From positions 38,381,388 to 38,445,387 of the forward strand of contig NC_091928.1 of the NCBI RefSeq assembly GCF_041260155.1: a DNA stretch of 64,000 nt. Direction: 5' to 3'. The position numbers and the translations under genes were made by a program. The DNA comes from Ptychodera flava. Taxonomy: Eukaryota > Hemichordata > Enteropneusta > Ptychoderidae. Position 1 is the first letter of the stretch. Every line of letters starts with the position of its first letter. The notes below the pieces were generated by a model that saw only the letters and a list, made by a program, of their open reading frames with translations, searched no databases and was not told the DNA's origin. Shown here in pieces: positions 32,573 through 44,908 of the stretch.

Positions 32573-35500
32573 GTGAGGACAGACCAGACAGCTGCGGCAT
32601 AATATTCACTGCAAATTGCAATCTTCATAGAATGTGCCCAAGATATCTTGTGCTGCAAGTTTTCCACCGGTATCTTGTACACATACTGGCAGCACAAGTA
32701 CATGTATCAGTACATGTACATGTATATGATACCAGTACATTTATTATGTTTTTGTCACTGACTCCATCATCCAAAAGGTGAACGCCCATTGAAAGGATGG
32801 GGTAGCCATCACCTGGCCAATTTAGCAATGGGGCTAGACTTGCCCCAGGTCTGCGGGCTATTAAATGTCAAAAGAGTAAACTGAAAGAATAAATTGAACT
32901 TCCAACAGTACACTGCTGCGTTGATGGCTAAGTGGTCACAAAATTGAAGTGCTATACAAATGGCAGCTGTGTTTAACTTTACGGTCAAGTGGTCAAAAAA
33001 CTGAAGCAATGTACTTACAGTATCAGACTGCTGTGTAGATTGTTGGGTGAATTCAATGGCAACACCAGGACTGCAAACTCACCACCTTTTTATCCAGTCA
33101 AATCACCTACCCACTAGTGCATCGTGCAGCCTGTTTTTTAGTTTATCAACATTTTTCATTTCTTTCTTGACTGTTCAATACTCATGTGATCTAGAAGCTG
33201 TGCAAGATCCAAAGCCTTCCAAAAAAAGTAACTACATGTACACATTTGTTTTTCATTCTGTAGAAAATTATCAATCTGAATTTATAAATATACTGTCATT
33301 GAGTAGAATATTTTGGCTTTTTGTTTCACAGAGGATGTTGCAGGATTTCATCTCCGCAATGCTGAGAGACTCAATAGTGCAACTGCACAAACACAGGATA
33401 CAGGGACATCAACTGCAGTGAATCTGACAGATGATGATAAAATACAGACTTTGCAGTCAAGTGACGATTTGCAGGAGGAGGTGAGAGAATCCATTGTTTT
33501 AGTAAAAATATATTATTACAAATTTTGGTGCAACCAAATTTGTCAACTCCTGAACAGAAAGGACACACGTTGTGCTATAGACAAACTACCATTATGCCAA
33601 AAAGATCAAATGATGGCATTAAAATAAGCCAACATGTATAAATGGTATAAAAAACATGAAATTCTCTATGCATATTTGTGTACATGGGTTTATTTGTAGT
33701 AAATTGTACCATAATCCATTCAAATTCTGTGTTTTACCCATTGTATTTGAACTTTTCTGTCATAAAGTTGGTGCTCATTGTGGGGAAGTTTGGTTCACAC
33801 AATAAAAAGAACAAAACAACAGTTCAATTGCAGGGTCACACGACTTCCAAAGATATATTTTGGCCCAAGGTATCATATGCAAAACTCAATATATTTTATC
33901 AAGCGTGATGCAAAAGACTTGTTATCTCCTGGATTACCTGTAATTTTTGACTAAATTGTTAATGAGATGCAAAATATTATGTATTTTTTGCCAGCTTGCT
34001 TACTGAGCTTACAGCGCTTTGTTTTTACATCAACGTCCACCTTTTCCCCCAGTGTTTGCACAATAACCAGGTTATAGTTTAACAGTAATACATTCCAAGT
34101 CATCCTTTCTATCATCACATGCATATCTAAACCATATTGCCTTATTTGGGTCTTTTCTGTGTTTTACTATTTTTTCACCACAAAGTTCAATTGCAGGGTC
34201 ACAGGTACATGTAGTTAAGCTTCATACATATCCAAGCTTCTTTCTGTCTTTGACCTTCATACTGGTACAGCATGTTTTCTGTAAATTTATTTAACTTTTC
34301 AACAAAAGACATGAAAAGTGTAAAATATTTTCCAGCCAACGGATGAAAAGCAGGATCATTGAGGTAAATATTCAGACAATATGCTGTATTATTTTAAACA
34401 TGCATTTTCACCAATACATTGGTTTTATACCGTAATCCAACTGTACTGGGGTGCATGTATCTTGAACATGTATAATAATGCAGCGTGCACCCAGGTACAT
34501 GTATCTTGAACCATGGTCACTCTCAGAATATTTTTTACCAAAAAATACCAACCATGTACTTTTTGTTTGATAAATTGTCTTTTATGCAGGTGTTAGAAGA
34601 AGGGACTAGAGCACCAACATTCCTGATGAGGACACCAGACACAACTGGAGGAACGTTACTGAAGGTAGAAAATTGTGATTACAAATTACAATATTGCAGA
34701 TTGTTCCTTACATGTGTCACTGTACATTGCATCTAAAGCAAGAACTCCTGCAGCAGGTATACATGACGTTTGGGCACAATGGTGGTACACTCTATGACAT
34801 ATATCATCTCAGCTGCCTGATGAGTGCAATACGAAGCTGTATCTGTACCAAAATTTAGTATTTAGAGTACCAGATTGCAAAGGGGCTTACATGTGTTGCT
34901 GTCATATCAACATTTGTGTTCATGGTGTTAAAAGTCTTTTCCCTTGTTGTTTTAGCATGAAAAAAATGGAGAAAACAGAATCATATACTGAGTAATCATG
35001 GTCGAACAGAAATTTAGCGCCCATTATAGAGCATTGTTAACATGAAGGATACAGTACTGTACCGTGATAGCACTCATACTGTGCCATAGCAGCGGAGGAG
35101 AGACAGATGATAAACAAGTGATGGCGCTGATTGGTGAAGCAAAAGCAAAATGCTCTAAAAGGCAGTTCAAAAAACATATTCTTAATGTTTACACTGCCAC
35201 CCGTAACAGTCACCATGTATTGAATTGTCTAACAACTACGGTACTTTGGCTCTAAAGCTGATGTTCCAACCATCTAAGCACTCTGTCTCTGCATTAAGGT
35301 TCTATTTCTTACAGCTTGGCTGTGTAGATTTCTGTATCTTTGTAACAACCAGATGTTCCTGTAGGAAGAAAAATGTTTGTAAACGTACATGTTGACACAA
35401 AAGTCATGTACGTTTTGCAATTCAATATTTTACCCATAATTCTACTAGCTGATATACAAAGGCCTGAGAATAGATCATTTTACAGCGCCCCACATGCTTA

Positions 35501-38500
35501 AATACTTATACTCATCAGCAATACTGATGCACATTAAACAAATGTAAATAACCACTTTTGACAAGTTACACATGAGTATAGTACAGATAAAATGATATTG
35601 TTGGGGAGTATTGAACAGAACTCACCGTTGACGTGCTGAAAAAATGCACAGAGAATGTTCTATTATCATATAAGTTGTTCCGTTATACATGTACTGATTG
35701 TACTGATCTGTAGCAGAGGGCAACAGCTGCTAAATATATCCCTGTTGTTTGATTGACAGGTGGACAATTTTGTGGAAGATGAGGGCGCTGTCAGCAGCAG
35801 TGAAGACAGTGATGAGTTGAACAGCGACACAGACATTCCATATCAACCTTCATGTCTTGGTGAGGGAAAACAAACAAGGACAGACGCTGAAAAAGTGCAT
35901 GGTAAAACTTTGAACGATAATGAATCAAAGACTTCTGACAGCTCTGCACAGGAAGGTGAACCGATAAACCCAGTAACTGGACAAAGAATGTCCAATCAGG
36001 ATAACACAAGAGTACTAAACATATCAGAAATGAAAACTTCTGAAACTTCAGTAGACACTGAAGCAGTGTTTGGTGAAGAGACAGTGGATACTGAGAAAAG
36101 TATTGATGAAAGGAAATTAGAGTTGTCAAACTTGGAAAATGTCACGCAGGTTGACAGTGATACAGGTATGTGCTTCAAAACCTTTGTTATGAATTTGGGT
36201 CTGATGTATCTACCAGTACTCGTACACTACCGTAGTTACAATAGAGATTTTTTCAGCATTAAAACTAACCCTGACATTACCTACCGGTACATGTACATGT
36301 CTGTACTATTGTAAAATTTTCACATAGTGACTGTCTCATGATATTGCCATTCATATTGAGTGTGTCCCATCTTTTGAATGGTTTTAATTTGATCCAAATA
36401 CAAGAGTATGAGAGTGACAATGTTTGACATGATATGCTGCACTGCCAACAAAAGAAGTGAATACCCATGTTGTAGGACAGTCTCCCGAGATATCATGCAC
36501 ATGTTAGTTATCCTGAACACAAATTCATTTGAAAGATCTGGTCATGTAAAAATTCATGTCTCATCATTTGCATCAAGGGGTACATGTACATGTACAAATG
36601 TATGTACCTTGAAAATTTTAAATGTTTGCTTATACTTTACATCAGATAATTTTCCACTATTCTTTTCCATTCAAGAATATAAATCATGCTCACTTTACAA
36701 AGTTTTGGAATGGAGAAAGTTACTGCAATCTGTTGAGAAAGAGCAAAATTTTGATGATCACATAAACAAGACTGTACATCATTCAGTCATTCCATTCAAA
36801 GTTTCAAAATGCGTCAATGAAAGCAGCTGATCAGATAGGTTTTGCACCAATGTGCATTTTACCTAATTACTACTTTTTATCTCATTCTCTTTATAATTTC
36901 CCTACACACACAGAAAGCCATGAAGTCAGACCTCTACCAGGAGAGGCAGAGGACATTCCACCAAGCCCCACACAATGCCAAATGACGAAGCAAACTTTGT
37001 TGGAAATGGCAAGTACTTCACTCAGAGAAACATCAGGGCAACATGCAGCCATCACTGAAGAGGTAAGTTGAAGACAAGTTACCATACTGTCAGGACACAC
37101 ACCACCTGTCAACTTAAAGGCCTGTGCTTGGTATTACAATGGTAATTATCCTCATATATCATTCAGATTGTCATAGGGTTTACTTCACCAACAGAGTCCA
37201 AATTACAATATACTGTTCCTTGGCAAGATCATACAAATACCCCAATAGTGTTTAATAGTTCAACTAAAACTATCTCTGTGATCGATACTTATGTAGGCCA
37301 TTGTTCAATTCATATGACATTGTTCTTTTTTGGGAAATAATGCATGTGTAAGTCTAGAGAAAAATGGCCTCTTTTTGTATTCAAAATTTGGTATTAGTAA
37401 TTAGACATTCCAGAGACCAGCTCTGGAACTGTTAGTTTTTGCTCACTTTCCTTCTTTCTTTCTTTCTTTCTTTCTCTATTTCCGGTATTACTATCATAGA
37501 ACGTGCTATACACAAATTTTACCTTAATTACCCAGAATGCATTGCGACACGCTTATGACGTCATCGCTCAGCTCGGACGGGTTTTACGGGCATTTCTTGT
37601 GTGTTTATTTATTTATTTTTTATTCTGCATTGCTCGACTATCATATTGCGTTCAGCTATTAATAATTCTAGCTTTCTTTCGCTTTGTTTTTTGTTGCTTT
37701 TTGATTTTATTTTTCTCTAAATACTCGCCGTACGTGGCGCTATACTGTTTCGCCCGAATGCTCATGAGATAACAATGGCGGCGGGTTTCGCTCGCATAGA
37801 GAGAGAAAAATTGGCTTTTTGTAAGTTTACAAGCACGGCTGGGCACATCGTGTACCTAGGCGAGGTGGGTGTGCTCGAAAACGAAGATCAATGCAAAATT
37901 TGGATTCAAAATCGGCTGTTTTGGCGGAGAAACTGCCCGCTGTATTTCTGAGGAGCCACCAGCGGTTTTTCCTATATCAGTCCGGTAACACACAGCCCTG
38001 TCACCGCAAGGGCATGCGTTGGCTGCACATTAAAGCAGCTCAACTTTCCAAGATCAAACGGTCAGTATCTTGTGAAAACAGCGACATTGCAATGAAAATT
38101 GTTTTAGTCTGTGCTTTTAATCAAATGACAATGCATGTGGCCTCGGTTTTCAATTTCAACGGCCTAGGTCCGATCATGGATGTAAAAAATAGATCCATGG
38201 TCCGATGTTTCCTCTCGTCTGATCATCGTCGTAAACCACGCGCCTCTTTACGGCAACAACTCAGCGCTACCCGTCAAGCGATTGATTTGTTTGCGTAGGT
38301 CAGCGGAGCGAAAATTATTGCTCTGGCTCGCGAGAATGTCGTCTGATATACATTTCCGTGCGTTGTCGCCCCCGTATGTATCTGTTGCGTTTTTACCGTA
38401 CATGTAGGCATTTGTAATCTGTGGACTGCCTTGCTTTTAGTTGTATTATGGTGTTTTACTGCTAGCAGCCCTAACTATAGGTATGTGCTTGAATATTAAA

Positions 38501-38812
38501 ATCCAAAGCACTCTTTCATTCTGCACCTATCTTTGTCACACATTCTCTTGTTTCTTCCGCTGCTCTGGTCTCTGGAACTTCGCTTTTGCTTGCAAATGCT
38601 TTCTAGTTTGACATAACAAATAGAGACACCATACCTTGACTTACCTTTTCAATACTTTCAATTAAACAACTATGCACTAGAAATTGTGACTTGTGTTGGT
38701 CATGGAAAATGACTCAACTCTTTGTTTATTTCAATTTTCTCAGGTCTCAAATGATGATGTACAGCCATTTTCACTACATGAAGATTTTGATTATGATAAT
38801 GTAACTTGTTGA
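32449..38812 (+). CDS. Gene B: acidic low-complexity protein (spliced, 323 aa)
   Basis: Coding exons: 32449-32572, 33332-33480, 34590-34664, 35760-36165, 36914-37062, 38744-38812 (972 nt, exactly 324 codons with stop). All borders are GT/AG and all phases agree. The N-terminus (EEDFRIPDALDALFRNTEQT, then YEEFLNSF) looks helical. The rest is rich in Asp, Glu, Ser and Thr, for example EDEGAVSSSEDSDELNSDTD, and is probably disordered. No signal peptide, membrane segment or known domain. I do not recognise the family. The last two exons are each short, and the exon before the last also fits in phase onto gene C. A 3' UTR follows with AATAAA at 39220. It may be an independent small protein or an alternative short product of a B-C locus. 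Confidence 0.6.
33332..33480 (+). CDS. Gene B exon 2
   Basis: Acceptor tttcacag, donor gtgaga. Reads EDVAGFHLRNAERLNSATAQ and ends SSDDLQEE in phase 0. Confidence 0.65.
34590..34664 (+). CDS. Gene B exon 3
   Basis: Twenty-five codons, VLEEGTRAPTFLMRTPDTTG to LLK, between acceptor ttatgcag and donor gtagaa; phase 0 at both ends. Confidence 0.6.
35760..36165 (+). CDS. Gene B exon 4, acidic Ser-rich
   Basis: The largest B exon, 406 bp, reading VDNFVEDEGAVSSSEDSDEL onward. Acceptor attgacag, donor gtatgt. Strong Asp/Glu/Ser/Thr bias. Confidence 0.7.
36914..37062 (+). CDS. Gene B exon 5
   Basis: Reads ESHEVRPLPGEAEDIPPSPT and ends HAAITEE in phase 0. Acceptor cacacacag, donor gtaagt. It could splice to 38744 or, equally in phase, to 43219. 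Confidence 0.65.
37450..37476. repeat. (CTTT)n microsatellite
   Basis: A short run of ctttctttctttctttct adjoining the CpG-richer island. Confidence 0.85.
37500..38330 (+). other. CpG-richer island with CRE-like site and two overlapping ORFs
   Basis: Inside the gene B intron. It has a palindromic tgacgtca at about 37557, a 58-codon frame from ATG 37775 (context aacaATGGCGGCGGG, stop 37949-37951) and an overlapping 135-codon frame 37891-38298. The composition differs from the flanks. It could be a nested promoter and first exon, a retrocopy or an inserted element. Neither predicted peptide resembles a family I know. Confidence 0.3.
38744..38812 (+). CDS. Gene B terminal coding exon
   Basis: Acceptor ttttctcag, then VSNDDVQPFSLHEDFDYDNV, TC and TGA at 38810-38812. 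The 3' UTR runs to AATAAA at 39220 or 39451. Confidence 0.6.
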   Translation, partial: VSNDDVQPFSLHEDFDYDNVTC

Positions 38813-39240
38813 CTCCTAAATGGAGGCCAGATGACCATCCTCCAGGCTGGAGAGATGGACTTTAGCACCAGATGACCATCAAAGAGGGACTCTTCAGACC
38901 AGAGGACCATCCAGCAGTACAGAGAGCATAACATTAGGACCAGACAGTCATTCTCCAGGACAGTGACAAGGACATCTGACCCAAATGACCATTCTTCAGG
39001 AGAAGGAAGGTGCATGAGGAATACTGTTTTACTGTGGCAGAAACAGTTGGCTGGAAACTATTGAAAGAAACATTTGTTTCACTTTCAAACAAAATTCCAG
39101 GATAACTTTGTGATCAGATAAATGAACATGTACTGTACCTAAATTAATCACCAATCTTGGTTTGATACTTTGTTTACGAATACACCAGAGTTGCTGCAAA
39201 TATTGCCTGGGAGCTTGACAATAAACATTCCTTATCTGTC
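38813..39240 (+). other. Gene B 3' UTR with degenerate ~40-bp repeats
   Basis: Five loose copies of ccagatgaccatyctccagg between about 38825 and 39010, spaced 30-43 bp. Polyadenylation signal AATAAA at 39220-39225, with another at 39451. Confidence 0.5.
39220..39225 (+). terminator. Polyadenylation signal of gene B
   Basis: AATAAA about 410 bases after the gene B stop, in a normal position for a 3' UTR end. Confidence 0.45.
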
Positions 39241-42200
39241 AGTCACTGAGACAATTCACCCCAGTACTTAGGTAGGGTGGCATGACCTTGGTTGGCATTT
39301 ACTAAAAAGAAGAGAAGTACGACATTTACACAAAGACATGTGATCATTTAGTTTACATACATTTGTTGATGTGATATAGTATTCCATGTTTGTTTCTTTC
39401 AGAACCTTTTGCTGGTAGGCAAGATTTGAGGCAGTTTCAGTACATTTAGGAATAAAGTACATCACCTATCTAGATTAGTAATTAGGTAAGATTATTAGCA
39501 TGTCTTACTCTCAAATGCATGCTGAAATTAGACATAATATTTGAATTTGTTTGAAATCTGATGAAATCAGAAGTACAGTAAATCCATGGTCCCAGTTCCA
39601 GGAGGTGCAGTTTTCTGGATCGACAATGTTGCTACAGTATGTTGACTTCTTAAGGAGACAGTAACTGTAACTTTCAATCTCTCTTTAATTGAGTTTTGAA
39701 ATTGTAAAAATAGGTACATGCATGTGTTTTTATGGTTTCCATAAATTATGTTGACATGCAAAGTTTCAGTTCTGCTGACACAATTTATTGTACACAGTGA
39801 GTAAATCATTGCAGACTGGAATTCAGTTGCCAACATAACAGTAGACATAACAGACATATATTTTGATTATTTTGATATGATTCTCAGTGAATATAAAGTT
39901 GTACAGGTTACTTACCAACAACTTGTTGGAAATGGATCAGAAGCTACACATAATACAACTTTTAATTGGAATTGAACAACAGAGAATGAACACAGGGCCA
40001 CAAGACCACATTGTAGGACCATGGCAATTGTAGGAAAGGTCCAGATTGTATTGTGTTTGTTGTACTCACGAGTGTTTAAAGTCACAACAAATAATAAATT
40101 TGGCATGAAGGTCATTCAAGAAAAATTTCAAACTTATCTTTAGGTCTTTAAGGTGAGGGGAATATCCATGGTATGACAGTTAATAACGTACCGGTAGAGT
40201 TTATTTTCATACCGAAGCAAGTGTACTTGGTTTATTAATAATGTACTGATTGTGTAGCTAGTTACACAAGGACTTTGGTCTAGTGCTCAAAATAGATTTT
40301 CTCATTTGTATATGCTTTATTTAAAGTAGTAAAATCTTTGCTTTCTTTTACATGTTGGTGATCAGTTTTTATTTCTCTAGCTTTTCCAATCTTGTGATGA
40401 TCAACCATAAATTACAGAACTTTTAGGATCTGTGGAGAAAATAAGGCATAAGCAATCAAACATGGAAGCTTGACCAGTGTTGCTAGGGATTCGAAGTACA
40501 CTCATGCAAGCAAATTGCTGTGGCTCATACCAATGTTGTGGAGCACAAGTCATGGATTATATATTGTGGTAATCAAGGTGTGCACTGACCTTTCCTCTTT
40601 GACATCTGTGGTACACTATCAGTCATTCTTGTTGTGTGTTAATTGTTACAGATGAGGTGCCTGGATCACCTAATCAGCCAATTACCAAACTATATATCCA
40701 GCAATATGTTGAAATCACCTTGTAATTAGTAGGGCACTTTGCCAACATGACAATGATATTTTTCTTTTGAATCAACAGATAAAACTAAAGAAAAGACTTT
40801 TCTTTGGTAAAGTAAGGGATGATGCATAAAGGTATGATGACGTGGGATTGGGATGCCAGGCAAAGAGCTGGGAAATAATATCCTATCAATATTCAAATAA
40901 GGTGATGGGGTTTTTAAATTTCTATAGGATATTCATTTTGCACAGAGTTGAAATTACACACAATTTACAAGATTTGTAACACTGTGAATAATTGCTTTAG
41001 GAGTTTGCTTTGACACAGGCACATTTACATCATAAACACAGGCTGTCTTAAAATAAAGCAGAATTTCTCAAGAAAGGATGAGTCATGTTATTGTTAGTGT
41101 TAAGTAATATTCAAAATTCTACTGTGTTTGGCTTGCATTGTCCAACGTGTCACTTTCTTAGCTTATAAACAGGTGAAAGGACGTAAATATCATTTAGGCT
41201 TGTGAATGCATACCTTGCACTGAATTTGGAGGATAATTGTCACCTAAATAGTGAATTGTGTCAGCTCATTTTGTCAAGATTGTGATTTATGATCAAACTA
41301 AAAAGCCTATTTGGAAAGAATTATACAGCCCTAGGTGTTTTGAGCACTGTGTATTTACGAAGGGCAAATTCCAACTTTTCCAGGAAGGTATTTAAAATTC
41401 TGGTTGTACGATTTTCTAAAGCATAGGTACCATAAACACCAACATTGTGGGCATACCACGTTATCAATAACACTGAACAATCAAGATTGAGATGCCAGGC
41501 GGTGATAAAATGCAAATACTGTAACCACCCACCTACATGGCTTGGGTGTTCAATGATCATACATACAAACTGCATTGTACCAATTCAGTAAAAGTGAACT
41601 TTGACCGCATCACTTTGTCTCCGCCTGATAAGTGCTGGATTCAAATACTACCACCCACCTACATGGCTTGGGTGTTCAATGATCATACATACAAGCTGCA
41701 TTGTAAATAACCTACCAATTCAGTAAAAATGAACTTTGACCCCATCACTTCATCTCCGCCTTTTAAGTGCTGGATTCGTTCCAAATCACATGATGCACAT
41801 TGCTGTGTTGCTACATGATAACCCAAAACTCTGGAAGTGGTACTTCTTCCTTCTAGTGAATTTCCCAGGGTATTTTCAGCTCACAATACACCATTTTTGG
41901 GACATCTGGATACACAGAGGTGTGAAGTAACCAGTGGTTAACACAGCCATGGTATGTTTAAATTCTTATCCCAATTTGCGGCTTTAGTAGATAGCGTCTA
42001 GTTCCTCTAAATGTAGTTATGCAGACTTATGTGGAGTAAGAATATTGTGTTATTCATAACAGCGGTTCATAATGACTTGTAATACTGAATTATAGATTTC
42101 CTTCAACTTTTGCATCTTCATGCAGTACAAAGATGTTATTGACATTTACCTGAGACTTGTAAACTTTAACAAAATACAAATGACCTCACAAGACCTTTCA

Positions 42201-43218
42201 ACTGGAATGACCTCTGTTAAAAAATGGCGACAGAGAAAGACCATTGGTGATACAACTACAGTGCAGCATTTGGATGCATTCGTATTTATCATGTTGTTAA
42301 TAACATCACCTTGATATGCAGAAATTTCAGCAATCAAAAATTATATAAAATTGTTACTGAAGCAATCTGCAGCACTTACCGGTACTTGTCCTACTAACGA
42401 ATTTCTATGCAATATATTTGAAATTACAGCATCACAAAATAATAGGAAAACATATTGAGCCTTGTTCATGATTGTCCTGTGTAATTGTCATCTCTTCTCT
42501 AATTTTACTATTTTCATGATAAATGATTATTATGATAATGGAATCTAGTAGTGATTATATAAAATAATATAAATAGCTGATAATGTTTAGCAAACTTTGT
42601 AGGAACCTAGGAAATTTTTCCGGCTATCTGCTAACTTGATTAAGAAAACAAAAATATCAGAAATTATCAAAACCTATCCAACTATATGCTGACTAGATCA
42701 TACATCTCCAATAGCTATGGCTATGTACTATCAAAGTCATTTGATGGCCATACAGATGTTGGCAATTGAATTGTTTGTAAATAGGCATAAAATATATTGT
42801 GCATTTCTTTTAACATGCCCTCAGGAAATGGGGTAGGTACATGTAGGTAAGGGACTACTTTTATTTGGCTGTGACCCATCAAAATACAGTCAAATTTGGT
42901 AAAATCATGTATGACTTTTAAAAATGCGAGAAAAGTCAGTTGAAGGGTTTGAAATAGATTATTTGAAACACATTTGTTTTAAATTTGGCCAAAGATCAAA
43001 TCTAAAATTGGGTATTTCGAGGAATTCAATTGTATATCAAAGCCATTGAACAAGTTTTAAGTAGGATTTTTGAAATGTCCAAAATGTAGACAAAAGCTGC
43101 AGGCAGCTACACAACAATTGGACCGTCATCTGTTTAATAAAGCATTGTGCTGTTGACAGCTGATCTCATGTCACTACAGGTAGGTGCAGAAAACCATGAT
43201 ATTTACAATTTATTCTAG
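39241..43218. other. Interval between genes B and C
   Basis: No exon certain. It holds a 126-bp tandem duplication (41513-41770) and a possible but weak 33-bp exon at 42125-42157. No clear promoter for gene C is visible here, which leaves open a B-C joint transcript. Confidence 0.4.
41513..41770. repeat. 126-bp tandem duplication
   Basis: The segment starting ccacccacctacatggcttg at 41525 recurs at 41651 and continues through tgatcatacatacaa and aagtgctggattc. The second copy has small insertions. Confidence 0.9.
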
Positions 43219-43224
43219 GCAAGC

Positions 43225-44908
43225 ATGAACCAAACTGAGGGAGTGCTGTGTATCTCAACAAAATGGGATGAAACAACCCAGCAGGTGATTGGTAATTTCC
43301 GTCAGACAATACCAAAACAGACACCTGATGAACCTTCCAATGTTTATTGCACTGTCCTTGATGTTGAACTGAGTCAAGAACAAAAGGAAGATGCAGCAAG
43401 ACATGGAGTAACTTTGATTCCAGCTACCAGACCGAAATGGTCTGATGCCGCTGAAGATCCACCTGCAATCTCCTGGCTTTTCAGTCATGTCAACTACTAT
43501 CCCAATCTGCAGACATTAGAACATATTACACACGTGGTTGCATTGTCAGCAAAAACTAAGACTGTCGCATCAGCAATCCATGACAATCTCTTCCCTCAGG
43601 CCAAACTTGATCTGGTGAATTCCAAACCTGCAGCATTATTTGTGGGCAATTCCTGGAATAAAGATGAGTTGGGTCTGACAGGATTTCACAGAACTCTTAT
43701 AAAAGATTTCTGTAAAAGAAAGGCCGAGGTAGGAGAAGATCTGAAAGCCTACTCCACTGTACTTGATGTCAAAATCAGTGATGACCAGAAGAAAGATGCC
43801 GAGAGCTGTGGGGTTACCTTGATTGAAGCACAAAGGAGGGAGGGGATTAAACCACAACATGACCCCCCAAGACCTGATTGGCTGTTGCTCCCTGAAAGTT
43901 ATTACCCTAACCTTGGAGAGATAGAAAATGTTCACTATGTGGTTGGGTATGCTCCAAAGACAGGACTTGCAGCAGCCTACATCCGAGAAAAACTTTTCCC
44001 TGGTGCAAAGCTAGTTCTCATCAACCATGCTTGTCCTGAATCAAACTGCCTGCAAGTTGAAGAATATAGAGAATATAAATTTGAAGAGAAGATGCTACAG
44101 ATGGCCAGGAAGGCAGACCTTCTGTTTTCCATAGGACCAGGGATATACGAGTACTTCCTGACTGCATATAAGGGTCACATTTATGGTAATGGTAAAGAAC
44201 TGTCAGAAATACCACATGAGGAGATTCTCCCATTGCCAAGCCGCTGTTCTTTAGGGAAAGAACCTGGAGAAGGGGAGATAAGACAGCACCAGATACTAAC
44301 ATGTGGTCAGATGGATACTAAACAAGCAGTAGACCGATGCAACATCATGGCAGCTTCAATAGGCAATGCAGCTAATAGGTGGAAAGCAACTCACACAACT
44401 GCCCCTAAATGGAAGATACAGGGAGTATCGAAACAAGCAGGTGAGATTGAAGTGAAGTTCCTAATTGGTAAGATGAAATGTCCTCATATACAGCCCATAC
44501 TATATCCAGGGCATTCAGCAAAATCCCTGCTAACATCACTACAGCAGTCTCACCTGTGCCTGCCTTCATCATGCTACACGGATTACAGTTTTTATGGATT
44601 AGAAGCAATGGTATCTGGTTTACCAACAGCAGTGGATGAATCTTCCCATCTAGGTTGCTTCATCAACAAATATTTGAAGGAGCATGCTGTCAAGTGTGTA
44701 CTACCAGCACAAGCTAGAAAGAAAGACTTGTCTGCTGCAATATTAAAATATCTAAACAATACAGATGTTGCTTTCAAGCATGCAAAGGACCTTGCAACAG
44801 ACTTGTTCAACAGTGAAGCTATGGCAAAACGATATGCCATCTTTACAACCCTATTAACTTCAACTGTCATGCAACAAACTGGAGATGAAGTAGGAAGGGA
44901 TATGACAG
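43225..44908 (+). CDS. Gene C exon 1: glycosyltransferase-like region with duplicated N-terminal part
   Basis: An uninterrupted 1.7-kb exon (561 codons plus one base; acceptor attctag, donor gtacaa). Residues about 6-132 and 137-268 are a tandem duplication: YCTVLDVELSQEQKEDAARH matches AYSTVLDVKISDDQKKDAES, and NYYPNL and LFPQAKLDLVN match SYYPNL and LFPGAKLVLIN. Residues about 420-475 resemble the nucleotide-sugar site of GT4 enzymes (LPSSCYTDYSFYGLEAMVSG then LP). In GT4 enzymes this carries E-x7-E. Here the second Glu is E460, but the first position is Thr452 with Asp453 beside it, so catalysis is doubtful. One large exon among many small ones suggests a retroposed or horizontally acquired module. 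Confidence 0.78.

Noticed and set aside
36408-36830. 140-codon plus-strand frame between two gene B exons
   Set aside because: Composition like intron translation, no domain, and the flanking exons join in phase without it.
37452-37476. CTTT tract considered as a regulatory GAGA-type element
   Set aside because: Simple microsatellite; no supporting feature.
42125-42157. Possible 33-bp exon (YKDVIDIYLRL) after a good acceptor upstream of gene C
   Set aside because: The donor gtaaac is weak and nothing else supports it; kept only as a weak option.
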